From Sulfitobacter noctilucicola (GTDB taxonomy: Bacteria; Pseudomonadota; Alphaproteobacteria; Rhodobacterales; Rhodobacteraceae): a stretch of DNA of 64,000 bases. Below are positions 8,527 to 16,117 of the stretch, one piece after another. Below the pieces are notes generated by a model. That model did no database searches. It was not told the origin of the DNA and was given only the letters and a program-made list of their open reading frames with translations. Location: contig NZ_JASD01000008.1 of the NCBI RefSeq assembly GCF_000622385.1, positions 2,418,001 through 2,482,000 on the forward strand, read 5' to 3'. Every line of letters begins with the position of its first letter. Position 1 is the first letter of the stretch. Position numbers and translations under genes: made by a program.

Positions 8527-9689
8527 GCGGCCTCCAGAATGGCGGCGGCCGAGCAAACGCCGCGGTCATAGTTAATCATTCCAAAGCCCGAGATCAGCGC
8601 GCGCCGTGCGTCAGCCACCTGAGTGCCTGCCGCTTGGCCTGTGACCTGACGGATGCCTTCGACCAACCCGATGAATCCGCCTGCGGCCCCAGCCTGTCCG
8701 GCGCTTAGCTGGCCACCATTGGTGTTGTGGGGAAAGTCGCCGCCGGTTGTCATATCCTTGTCGCGCAGGAAATCTGCGGCTTGGCCTTTTCCGCAGAACC
8801 CCAAATCCTCGATCTGCATCATCGAGATGACGGGATAATCGTCATAGGTATTCACGAGGTCCATGTCCGCAGGGTCACAGCCGGCCATGCCGTAAAGCGT
8901 GTCGATGTCCACCGTCCATCCGCCACGCAGCTGGATCGGGTCGGCTGCATGGGCGTTGTGCCGCTCGATCGTGCCTGCGATGCGGGCAAAGGGCAAGCCG
9001 CGCTTTACGGCGTTTTCCTCACGCATCACAAGAAACGCTTCGGACCCCGCACAAGGCATGACGCAGTCAAACAGCGCCAGCGGATCGGCGATGGGCCGCG
9101 CCTCCAGATATTGTTCAAGCGTCAGTGGCTTTTTCATAATTGCGTGGCGGTAGTTCAGCGCATTATCGCGCTGGGCCACGCAGATGCGTCCAAAATCGGC
9201 CCGGGTGGCCCCGTATTCATGCATGTAGCGGTCGGTGAGCAGGGCAAAATTCGCGTTCGGCCCGCCGTAGCCGTAGGGATAGGAGGCATCCATCGCAAAG
9301 CGCGAAAAGCCTGAGAGCAACGTGCGAAAACTATCGATCTGGTTCGTGTCACCGGCCACACAGGCCACCACATCCACGTCCCCGCATTGCACTGCTCGGG
9401 CGGCACGGCGCAGGGCGACGACACCGCTGGCCCCGCCCATTGGAATACTGTCGAGCCAGCGGGGCGAGAGGCCAAGATGCTGGGTCAGCGCCACAGGGCT
9501 GTCGGGGAACAGGGTAAAGCTCGCGACGGAAAAACCATCAAGCTCGGCTGGTTTGATCCCCGCAACCTTCAGCGTTTCGCGCAAGGCGGTCGCGATCCAA
9601 AAATGCGCAGTCTCAATGGAATAGCGGGCGTAAGGGATGGACACCGGTGCCGTCACCACGACGCCGTCGTAGGGAAGGGGCAGCGCCAT
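8523..9689 (-). CDS. Thiolase-like protein (SCP2-type thiolase / lipid-transfer protein family)
   Basis: A 388-residue member of the non-decarboxylating thiolase-like family often annotated as lipid-transfer protein or acetyl-CoA acetyltransferase. The domain pattern runs from the N-terminal GxSIPYARYSIETA region through GGASGVVALRRA to a C-terminal NTNGGQLSAGQAGAAG motif. Such proteins commonly act with a DUF35 partner, encoded next here, in thiolytic or retro-aldol cleavage of CoA-linked side chains. The start overlaps the ligase stop (TGATG). Together with the ligase this suggests that the substrate is handled as a CoA thioester. Confidence 0.85.
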   Translation of the reverse strand: MALPLPYDGVVVTAPVSIPYARYSIETAHFWIATALRETLKVAGIKPAELDGFSVASFTLFPDSPVALTQHLGLSPRWLDSIPMGGASGVVALRRAARAVQCGDVDVVACVAGDTNQIDSFRTLLSGFSRFAMDASYPYGYGGPNANFALLTDRYMHEYGATRADFGRICVAQRDNALNYRHAIMKKPLTLEQYLEARPIADPLALFDCVMPCAGSEAFLVMREENAVKRGLPFARIAGTIERHNAHAADPIQLRGGWTVDIDTLYGMAGCDPADMDLVNTYDDYPVISMMQIEDLGFCGKGQAADFLRDKDMTTGGDFPHNTNGGQLSAGQAGAAGGFIGLVEGIRQVTGQAAGTQVADARRALISGFGMINYDRGVCSAAAILEAA

Positions 9690-11311
9690 CAGGCGACCTG
9701 CCGTTTCTTGAGGTGGCCCAGATCAAAGGCGCGGCCCTTTGCCAGCAAATCCTGTGCCATAGCCTTAAGTGTGGCCCGCTGGATTTTCTGGGTCGCGGTC
9801 AGCGGTAGCGCATCCACAAATGCGATGTACCCGGGCACCTTGTAATAGGCCATTTGGCTCAAGGCCCAGTTGGCAATCTCGCGGGCTTTTGCTTCTGATG
9901 GATCGGCGACGGTCAGGCAGGCAAACACCTCGTCTCCGCGCAAGGCATCCGGCACGGGGGCCACTCCGGCGGCGGTAATGTCAGGATGGCGCATCAGCAC
10001 GGATTCCACCTCAACTGCTGCAATGTTTTCGCCAGAGCGGCGGATCACGTTTTTCTTGCGGTCCACAAAAAAGAAACGCCCCTCAGCATCACGCCGGACG
10101 ATGTCGCCGGTGTGGAACCAGCCGCCATCCCATGCCTCTGCGGTGGCGGTGGGGTTCTTGTAGTAGTGGCTGAAAAAACCGTATTTGGGATCGTTGCCCG
10201 CACGGCGGACCAGCAACTCGCCGGGTGTGTCTACATTTGCATCTTGTCCGCTGTCATCGACGATGCGCGTCTCGACGGCTGTGTCAGGTGTGCCCAAGCA
10301 GGCTAGACCCACCAGACGATCCGGGTTTTGCGCTGAAATAACGGCACCAACACCGGTTTCGGTCATTGCCCAAGCCTCGACCAGCGGCAGGTTGAACCGC
10401 GTCTCGAATTCCGCCTGAAGCTTCGGATCGACGCCTGCACCAAAGCCGAAACGGACCTGATGAGTGCCATCTTTTTCATGAGGCGGCGCTTTCATCAGCA
10501 TCGAGGGCATAACACCGAGATAATGCAGGCATGTCGCCTTGGCCGCTCGAACATCATCCCACCAGCTTGACGGGTGAAACCGGTCAAGCGCTGTGAGACA
10601 GCCGCCGACAGTCACCATGCCCATAAAGGAACAGGCCATCGCATTCATATGGAAAATCGGGAGCGGCGTTATCATGCGCTCGCCGCCTTCGGAGAGCGTC
10701 GCGATGCCGCCAAGGTCGCGGTACCAGTCGCCTGCGTGCAGGAAATAGGTGTTCGGCAACACGCAACCCTTGGGCTGGCCCGTTGTGCCGGAAGTATAAA
10801 GCACCGCGGCTTCGCGGTCAGCACCCATTAGAGGCTCCGCGACTTGCGCATCGGAGCGCGGCGGAGGTGGCGTGTCCTCCACCCCAACAACGGCAAGCGC
10901 GATGTTTGCCGCCTTTGCCGCCTGCCGCAACTCTTCCTGGCGGGCGGGTATTGCAATAATCAGCGCAGGTTCGGCATGGCCGATCATATACTCCAGCTCA
11001 GCCGCTCTCAGATCAGGGTTGATCGGCACGACCGAAATGCCCAACTTGTTCAGCGCCAGCCAGATGACAAAGAAATCGGGGCGGTTCTCCAGCAGCAAGG
11101 CCACCCGCATTCCGGCCCCGTATCCTGCTGTGGCAAATCGTTCGGCCAGCGTGTCTGCGCGTTCTAGCGCCTCGCCATAGGTCGTTTCGCCTGGTGGGAT
11201 ACCGTAAATCTCCGCAGTGACCGGCAGGACGTTGAACACAGGCCGCTCGGGCCAGCGCGCCGCTGTCTGTGCAAAGACAGCATAGACCGAAGGGAGAGGA
11301 ATACCCGTCAT
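9689..11311 (-). CDS. AMP-dependent acyl-CoA ligase (ANL superfamily)
   Basis: A 540-residue ANL-superfamily ligase that would adenylate a carboxylic acid and load it onto CoA. The P-loop YTSGTTGQPKG lies at residues 172-182, the adenylate motif WAMTETG near 313, GDIVRRD near 400 and the C-terminal TATQKIQR with the catalytic Lys near 505. Its length is normal. It is coupled to the beta-subunit gene by ATGA overlap, so CoA activation is probably part of the same pathway as ring oxygenation. The acid substrate cannot be deduced; aromatic or phenylpropanoid-like acids are possible. Confidence 0.88.
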   Translation of the reverse strand: MTGIPLPSVYAVFAQTAARWPERPVFNVLPVTAEIYGIPPGETTYGEALERADTLAERFATAGYGAGMRVALLLENRPDFFVIWLALNKLGISVVPINPDLRAAELEYMIGHAEPALIIAIPARQEELRQAAKAANIALAVVGVEDTPPPPRSDAQVAEPLMGADREAAVLYTSGTTGQPKGCVLPNTYFLHAGDWYRDLGGIATLSEGGERMITPLPIFHMNAMACSFMGMVTVGGCLTALDRFHPSSWWDDVRAAKATCLHYLGVMPSMLMKAPPHEKDGTHQVRFGFGAGVDPKLQAEFETRFNLPLVEAWAMTETGVGAVISAQNPDRLVGLACLGTPDTAVETRIVDDSGQDANVDTPGELLVRRAGNDPKYGFFSHYYKNPTATAEAWDGGWFHTGDIVRRDAEGRFFFVDRKKNVIRRSGENIAAVEVESVLMRHPDITAAGVAPVPDALRGDEVFACLTVADPSEAKAREIANWALSQMAYYKVPGYIAFVDALPLTATQKIQRATLKAMAQDLLAKGRAFDLGHLKKRQVA

Positions 11312-11787
11312 GGGAGCAACTGGATGTTGCCGAACGCAGCATCGGAGTTGAGCAAATCTACACGTTTGTTCGCAATCCGCAGGGCTCCGTCCACGACCGT
11401 CAAATCATGTACTGCCGTGAGTGCCAGCAAGAATTGCTCATCCAGTCGCGTCTCTACATAGTGCATCGACGTGTTGGTCTGATACCGGTTCTCCTCCGGC
11501 TCGAACACATCGACGAAGGGACGCTGGATCACGTGGTGACAGCGGCTTTTGGGTTTCTGGCTGAATGTACGCGCACCTTCCAGCCGCTCCACCCGCAGAC
11601 GCAGCATGAACTGGTCTTCGTAGAGCAGGGAGGTGATGCAATCGGGGTCGGTCTGTTTGTAATCAAGCGGCATCCAATAGATGCCATCTGGCTGCCACAG
11701 GTCGAGCCATTGGCTGAAATGCCCCTCGTCAAGCATCCGCGCTTCGGCATAGATGAAATCAATCAGATCATCGCGGGACGGGGTCAT
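11308..11787 (-). CDS. Rieske oxygenase, small (beta) subunit
   Basis: A 159-residue protein with the compact SnoaL/NTF2-like fold and length of aromatic ring-hydroxylating dioxygenase beta subunits. Features are the N-terminal helix RDDLIDFIYAEARMLDE, then DLWQPDGIYWMPL and the C-terminal strand region ending in NIQLLP. It has a structural role in the alpha3-beta3 oxygenase. The start at 11787 overlaps the alpha-subunit stop (ATGA); the open frame upstream would only extend into that gene. Confidence 0.9.
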   Translation of the reverse strand: MTPSRDDLIDFIYAEARMLDEGHFSQWLDLWQPDGIYWMPLDYKQTDPDCITSLLYEDQFMLRLRVERLEGARTFSQKPKSRCHHVIQRPFVDVFEPEENRYQTNTSMHYVETRLDEQFLLALTAVHDLTVVDGALRIANKRVDLLNSDAAFGNIQLLP

Positions 11788-13118
11788 TCTGCGGCCTCTG
11801 CATTTGGAACCGAAGGTTGAGGGGTCATGAATTTGGCCCAAGCGTTGAACTGGTTGCGCATCTGACGCTCGGTCGTACCGTTCTCGACGGCCTCAACGTC
11901 AAAGTCCTCATCCTCTTGATAAAGGCGCTGGACGTTGACCCACTCAAGCCCCTCCGACATCAGCCCTTCCTGCGCGCGTTCGTACATCTCCAGATCATCG
12001 TGCCCGACGATGGAGGTCGGCGCGTTGATCATGCGGTTGTACATGGCGGACCGTGCGACCAGCGCATCGGGTGCGCCAACGGGGCGGTAGACGTAGCTTT
12101 CGACCAGCGTTTTGTCGGCACCCATCGGGATAAAATTACGCAGCTGTCCCAAAGGCGCTTTAACCATGATGTTAGGAAAATAGACGGTGTTGTGGCGGTT
12201 CTCATCCAGAATGGCGCGGGCCATGTCGGCGCCATAAGCCTCGGTCATTGCGTCAAAGTAGCCCGGAATGGAATCGTAGTCGGAATGGATCGACCCCTGC
12301 ACGCCAGTATGGCCATGCCCGTTGGGCCACGTGCGAATACCCATCCCTTCAAAAAAATCATACGCACTCATAAACGGGGCGATGATCTGCATCGCAGCGG
12401 GGCGCGGTTCGGGATTGCCCAGCTCGTCCCAGATTTTTACCGCTGTGCCTGCGCTGCTTTCGTGCGCGACCATGGGATGGCAGGTATCGGTCTGGTTCTC
12501 GACCAACATCTTCCAGTTGCATTTATGCATGTAGCGCAGAGGCGGGCCCGCAACTTCCATGCGTCCCTCTGGTGCGCGGTCAACCATATTGTCGATGGAG
12601 GACAGGCTGTCGCCAAAGAACTCCTCAAAGGAAATTCCCTCATCCGCCAACCGAGCAAAGACGAAGCCGCGGTAGTTGTGCACAGCACCGACGGCCTTCA
12701 TGCCCTTGCCGTTCTCTGTCTCTTTCAGCGTGGTTCCATCATAGCCCTTTTTCAGGGGTATCGCCAAAAGGCAGCCATCCGTCTTGAACGACCATGCGTG
12801 ATAGGGGCAGCGAAAGAACTTCCCGGTGTTGCCCTCCCGGTCGATGGCAATCTTGGTCCCCTTGTGCGGGCAACGGTTGTAAAGTACGTGAATTTCGCCA
12901 TCCGAATGACGCACCTGTATGATCGGCTGATCGGCGATCTGGGTGGTGAAATAGTCGCCCTTGTTCGGCGTCTGGCTGTCGTGCCCGACAAACATCCAGA
13001 CATTGCGAAACAGATGCTGTGTCTCAAGCCGGTAGACCTCGGGCGAGGTATAAAGGTCGCGGTGCACGCGGTGGCCCTGCACCAGATCGGTCACATTTTC
13101 TTGCGTATAGGCAGGCAT
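11784..13118 (-). CDS. Aromatic ring-hydroxylating dioxygenase, Rieske (alpha) subunit
   Basis: A 444-residue catalytic subunit of a Rieske non-heme iron oxygenase. The Rieske [2Fe-2S] ligands are C83-x-H85 and C104-x2-H107. The mononuclear iron site is visible as N208..D211-x2-H214-x4-H219 (ENQTDTCHPMVAHE). It has a strong AAAGGAG site upstream of the ATG. With its own beta subunit and reductase it should insert O2 into a ring or activated carbon, typically making a cis-dihydrodiol or hydroxylated product. The overall pattern is closest to benzoate/anthranilate-type enzymes by eye, but the substrate is not settled. Confidence 0.92.
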   Translation of the reverse strand: MPAYTQENVTDLVQGHRVHRDLYTSPEVYRLETQHLFRNVWMFVGHDSQTPNKGDYFTTQIADQPIIQVRHSDGEIHVLYNRCPHKGTKIAIDREGNTGKFFRCPYHAWSFKTDGCLLAIPLKKGYDGTTLKETENGKGMKAVGAVHNYRGFVFARLADEGISFEEFFGDSLSSIDNMVDRAPEGRMEVAGPPLRYMHKCNWKMLVENQTDTCHPMVAHESSAGTAVKIWDELGNPEPRPAAMQIIAPFMSAYDFFEGMGIRTWPNGHGHTGVQGSIHSDYDSIPGYFDAMTEAYGADMARAILDENRHNTVYFPNIMVKAPLGQLRNFIPMGADKTLVESYVYRPVGAPDALVARSAMYNRMINAPTSIVGHDDLEMYERAQEGLMSEGLEWVNVQRLYQEDEDFDVEAVENGTTERQMRNQFNAWAKFMTPQPSVPNAEAAE

Positions 13119-13133
13119 GGGCAGGCTCCTTTC

Positions 13134-14078
13134 CTAAAGATCCAGAACGAGACGGGCGGACTTGGCGCGGCTCACACAAATCTGCATGACGTCACCGCTG
13201 GCTTTTTCGGCGTCCGACAGTACCACGTCGCGATGATCCGGCGTACCGCTGACCACATCCGTCTGGCAAATCCCGCAATCACCGCGCTGGCAATCGTACA
13301 TCAGATCAAGGCCGTTTTCCTCAAGCACGTCAATGATGCTCTTGCCAGGCGGGATGACATAGACCTCACCGGTCGAGGCGACTTCGACCTCGAATGCTGT
13401 GTCGCCGTCCTCGGCCTGTGGCGTGCTAAATAGCTCCAGATGGACTTGCGCATCGGGCAGGCTTGCGGCGCTCGCTGCATTGCGCGCGGCGTCGATCATG
13501 CCCTTGGGTCCGCATATATAAAGGTGGGTATCGAGGGTGAGCGTCGCCATCAGCGCGGTGAGATCGAGAGGTGTCTCATCGTCGGGGTGGCAGGTGAGTT
13601 GATCGCTGAAATCTTGCGAGAGCGGTTCCAGAAATCCCATCACATCGCGCGACCGGCCCGCGTAGTGTAGCGCGAATGGGCGACCAGTGCGTTGCAGCGT
13701 TGTTGCCATGGAAATCAGCGGGGTGATCCCGATGCCGCCACCGAGCAACACGGCAGGACCGGTGTGGTCTTCTACTCCAAAATCGTTCTTGGGCGGCGTT
13801 GCTGCGATCTTTGTTCCGACGGTCAGTGCGTGCATGGCACGCGATCCACCGGTACCGCCGTCCTCACGCTGAACCGCAATACGGTAGGCCGCGCCAGCAG
13901 CGTCCTGCGCCCAATCAATCAGGGAATAAGATCGTGTTCCTTTGTCACCCAGATCAAAAGTCAGATGCGCTCCTGCTTCATAATCGGGGAGGGGAGAGCC
14001 ATCCGCTGTTGACAGATCGAAGACACGGATGCGGTCCGTCTCGTTGTGCAGTCCGGTGATGATCAGGTCCATGGTCAC
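13134..14078 (-). CDS. Oxidoreductase with FMN/NAD domains and C-terminal 2Fe-2S ferredoxin (VanB/phthalate reductase type)
   Basis: A 314-residue electron-transfer partner for the adjacent Rieske oxygenase. It has the order FMN-binding barrel with RSYSL (near 55), NAD domain (LLGGGIGITPL near 110; ICGPKG near 193) and plant-type ferredoxin at the C-terminus. The ferredoxin ligands sit in the DCQRGDCGIC pattern near residue 270, with the last Cys in MQICVSRA. This is the phthalate dioxygenase reductase / VanB arrangement. GTG at 14078 has GGGAG seven bases upstream and is preferred; ATG at 14072 is the alternative. It is the first gene of the operon, and the palindrome at 14100-14115 lies in its promoter. 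Confidence 0.9.
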   Translation of the reverse strand: MTMDLIITGLHNETDRIRVFDLSTADGSPLPDYEAGAHLTFDLGDKGTRSYSLIDWAQDAAGAAYRIAVQREDGGTGGSRAMHALTVGTKIAATPPKNDFGVEDHTGPAVLLGGGIGITPLISMATTLQRTGRPFALHYAGRSRDVMGFLEPLSQDFSDQLTCHPDDETPLDLTALMATLTLDTHLYICGPKGMIDAARNAASAASLPDAQVHLELFSTPQAEDGDTAFEVEVASTGEVYVIPPGKSIIDVLEENGLDLMYDCQRGDCGICQTDVVSGTPDHRDVVLSDAEKASGDVMQICVSRAKSARLVLDL

Positions 14079-14098
14079 GGCAGCGCTCCCTCGAATTT

Positions 14099-14127
14099 AA
14101 TATGAAATTTCATATACCCTGCGTCAA
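14099..14127 (-). promoter_or_regulatory. Likely sigma-70 promoter of the oxygenase operon
   Basis: On the minus strand TTGACG (14127-14122) is followed after 17 bases by CATATT (14104-14099). The spacer and -10 are overlapped by the 16-bp palindrome, which is where a repressor would block it. The hexamers were matched by eye. Confidence 0.5.
14100..14115. promoter_or_regulatory. Perfect 16-bp palindrome, probable MarR operator
   Basis: ATATGAAATTTCATAT is a perfect inverted repeat between the divergent reductase gene and the marR gene. MarR-family dimers classically bind AT-rich palindromes of this size in such intergenic regions. It lies 22 bp before the reductase start codon and overlaps the predicted promoter elements of the catabolic operon, so de-repression by a pathway aromatic or its CoA ester is a reasonable model. 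Confidence 0.65.
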
Positions 14128-14135
14128 CAGTTTTG

Positions 14136-14164
14136 TTGACCGCCTGGATCGGCTGACCTATCGC
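14136..14164 (+). promoter_or_regulatory. Possible promoter of the marR-like gene
   Basis: TTGACC (14136-14141) and TATCGC (14159-14164) are spaced by 17 bases. If this is the promoter, transcription would begin at about 14170, just past the ATG at 14169, which would make the TTG at 14193 the real start of the regulator gene. Confidence 0.35.
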
Positions 14165-14168
14165 AGCG

Positions 14169-14654
14169 ATGGAGCAGTCGGAGAGAACAGGTTTGAACGA
14201 CAACCGGACAAACACGCAGGACGGCTTTGTTTCGTCTTATTTGCTTTACCTTCTGGCGGCGGTCAGTGATCGCGCCTCTGCGCAGTTTCACACCCATGCG
14301 CGGGCGTATGGACTTCGTGTGCCGGAATGGCGCGTGCTTGCCTGCCTAATGGATGAGGATGGTGCGATGGTGACACGGCTGGCGCATCTGTCGCTGTTGG
14401 AACAATCACGACTGACCAAGATTGTGGACCAGATGGTCGCACGCGGGTTGGTGAGCCGTCGTGCCGATGCCAAAGACAAGCGGCGCGTGCGGGTTTTTCT
14501 AAGTGACGAAGGCCGCAAGCTGGCCACAGGTCTGATCGACGATGCCCGCGCGCACGAAGAGAATCTGCTCGGGCGACTATCCCAGTCAGAGGCGGCGGCG
14601 CTGAAACCGGTGCTGCAAAAGCTGCTGAGGTCGCTTGACCAGACTGACGGATGA
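14169..14654 (+). CDS. MarR family transcriptional regulator
   Basis: A winged-helix MarR regulator of 161 residues from the ATG at 14169, or 153 from the TTG at 14193. The TTG is preceded by GGAGAGAACAGG and fits a possible promoter whose -10 ends at 14164. The winged-helix core is clear: VPEWRVLACLMDEDGAMVTR, LLEQSRLTKIVDQMVARGLV and the DAKDKRRVRVFLSDEG wing. It is divergent from the Rieske/CoA-ligase operon and probably represses that operon and itself through the palindrome at 14100. The selA gene follows 71 bp downstream on the same strand, but a functional link is not evident. Confidence 0.9.
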   Translation: MEQSERTGLNDNRTNTQDGFVSSYLLYLLAAVSDRASAQFHTHARAYGLRVPEWRVLACLMDEDGAMVTRLAHLSLLEQSRLTKIVDQMVARGLVSRRADAKDKRRVRVFLSDEGRKLATGLIDDARAHEENLLGRLSQSEAAALKPVLQKLLRSLDQTDG

Positions 14655-14725
14655 GCGTGTAAGTGGCACCTGACTTTGGCGTTTCTGCCCGTTAGGTTGC
14701 CAACATTCCAGTACTTCGAGGTCCC

Positions 14726-16117
14726 ATGCCGCCACGCTTGCAAGACTTGCCGCAGATCCAAACCCTGCTGGATCAACCCGCAATTGCGGTACTTACAGAA
14801 CGCTACAGTCATGAAGAGACCGCTGTCGCATTGCGTTTGATTGTGGGTGCCCTGCGCGATGCGTTGCGGGGAGGTCGCGAGGTTGTGTGGCCCGATTTCG
14901 AGAGCATGGCTTTTGCAGCAGAGGTGACGGCAAAGATTGAGGCAGGTCGTGCGCCCTCCCTGCGCCCCGTCATCAATGCTACGGGTATCTTGATCCACAC
15001 CAATCTGGGCCGCGCCCGTATGGCACCGCAAGCTGTAGCAGCGATGCAATCCGTCGCCGAAGCTGCCGGTAATCTGGAATTCGATTTGAGCACAGGCAAG
15101 CGCGGCTCGCGTCACTCTCATACCGAACGCCTCATCTGCGAGCTTACAGGGGCAGAGGCCGCAGTGGTCGTTAACAATTGTGCCGCCGCCGTGCTTCTCA
15201 GCCTGATGGCCACTGCTGGCGGGCGCAGTGTTGTTGCATCACGCGGAGAGTTGATCGAGATCGGTGGCTCCTTCCGGTTGCCGGACGTGATTGCACAAAG
15301 TGGTGCGACCCTGCGCGAAGTGGGAACAACAAACAAAACAAGATTGTCTGATTACGCGGATGCAATTGAACCGGATACGGCCGTCCTTTTGAAAAGCCAT
15401 ACCAGCAACTTCAGAATTGTGGGCTTTACCGCAGCGCCCGCACGGCGCGATCTTGCCAAGCTTGCCGCGGAGCGAAATGTTATCCTGATCGAAGATCTCG
15501 GCTCGGGTGTGTTGGTTGATCTATCGCCTTTCGGGCTGCGGGATGAACCTGTGGTGGCGGATATACTCAAGGATGGTGTTGATCTGGTGATGTTCTCTGG
15601 CGACAAGCTGTTGGGTGGGCCGCAGGCCGGTATCATTGCGGGGCGGCGTGATGTGGTGGCCCAACTCAAGGCGCATCCGCTGATGCGGGCGCTGCGCAGT
15701 GACAAGCTGACCTTGGCCGCACTTGAAGCGACCTTGCGGCTGTACCGTGCGCCCCACAACCCGATGAAAGAAGTGCCTGTTCTTGCCATGCTGTCAGAGC
15801 CTTTGGCGTCGGTTCAGGATCGCGCGGACAAACTGGCGCGAGAATTGAGCACTATTGCAAACCTTGATCCAGAGACCGAACAGACTGCGGCCTATGTCGG
15901 CGGTGGTTCCTTGCCTCAGCAGGATTTAGACAGCTTTGCCGTCAGTGTTGCTCTTGACGGCATGTCTCCCGACGATCTGATGACCGCCTTGCGAAGCGCG
16001 GCGACACCTGTGATTGGCCGGATCGAGCGGAACCGTGTGCTGTTGGATATGCGGACCGTGCAGGATTGCGAGACAGCTCTTATCGTTGCCGCATTCACTC
16101 AGATTTCCGCCGCATGA
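14726..16117 (+). CDS. selA: L-seryl-tRNA(Sec) selenium transferase
   Basis: SelA is a PLP enzyme that converts Ser-tRNA(Sec) to Sec-tRNA(Sec) with selenophosphate. The protein has 463 residues, like the enterobacterial enzyme. The conserved N-terminal block RPVINATGILIHTNLGRA and the PLP-lysine motif FSGDKLLGGPQAG (K294) are intact. A GAGG site precedes the ATG. The stop overlaps the selB start (ATGA), and selC follows selB, so the machinery is one transcription unit. The selenophosphate synthetase gene selD is not in this window and must lie elsewhere if the system works. Confidence 0.97.
   Translation: MPPRLQDLPQIQTLLDQPAIAVLTERYSHEETAVALRLIVGALRDALRGGREVVWPDFESMAFAAEVTAKIEAGRAPSLRPVINATGILIHTNLGRARMAPQAVAAMQSVAEAAGNLEFDLSTGKRGSRHSHTERLICELTGAEAAVVVNNCAAAVLLSLMATAGGRSVVASRGELIEIGGSFRLPDVIAQSGATLREVGTTNKTRLSDYADAIEPDTAVLLKSHTSNFRIVGFTAAPARRDLAKLAAERNVILIEDLGSGVLVDLSPFGLRDEPVVADILKDGVDLVMFSGDKLLGGPQAGIIAGRRDVVAQLKAHPLMRALRSDKLTLAALEATLRLYRAPHNPMKEVPVLAMLSEPLASVQDRADKLARELSTIANLDPETEQTAAYVGGGSLPQQDLDSFAVSVALDGMSPDDLMTALRSAATPVIGRIERNRVLLDMRTVQDCETALIVAAFTQISAA

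Noticed and set aside
11817..13433. 538-codon plus-strand ORF over the Rieske alpha gene
   Set aside because: It is antisense to a clearly recognised oxygenase with an intact Rieske motif; it has no recognisable protein features.
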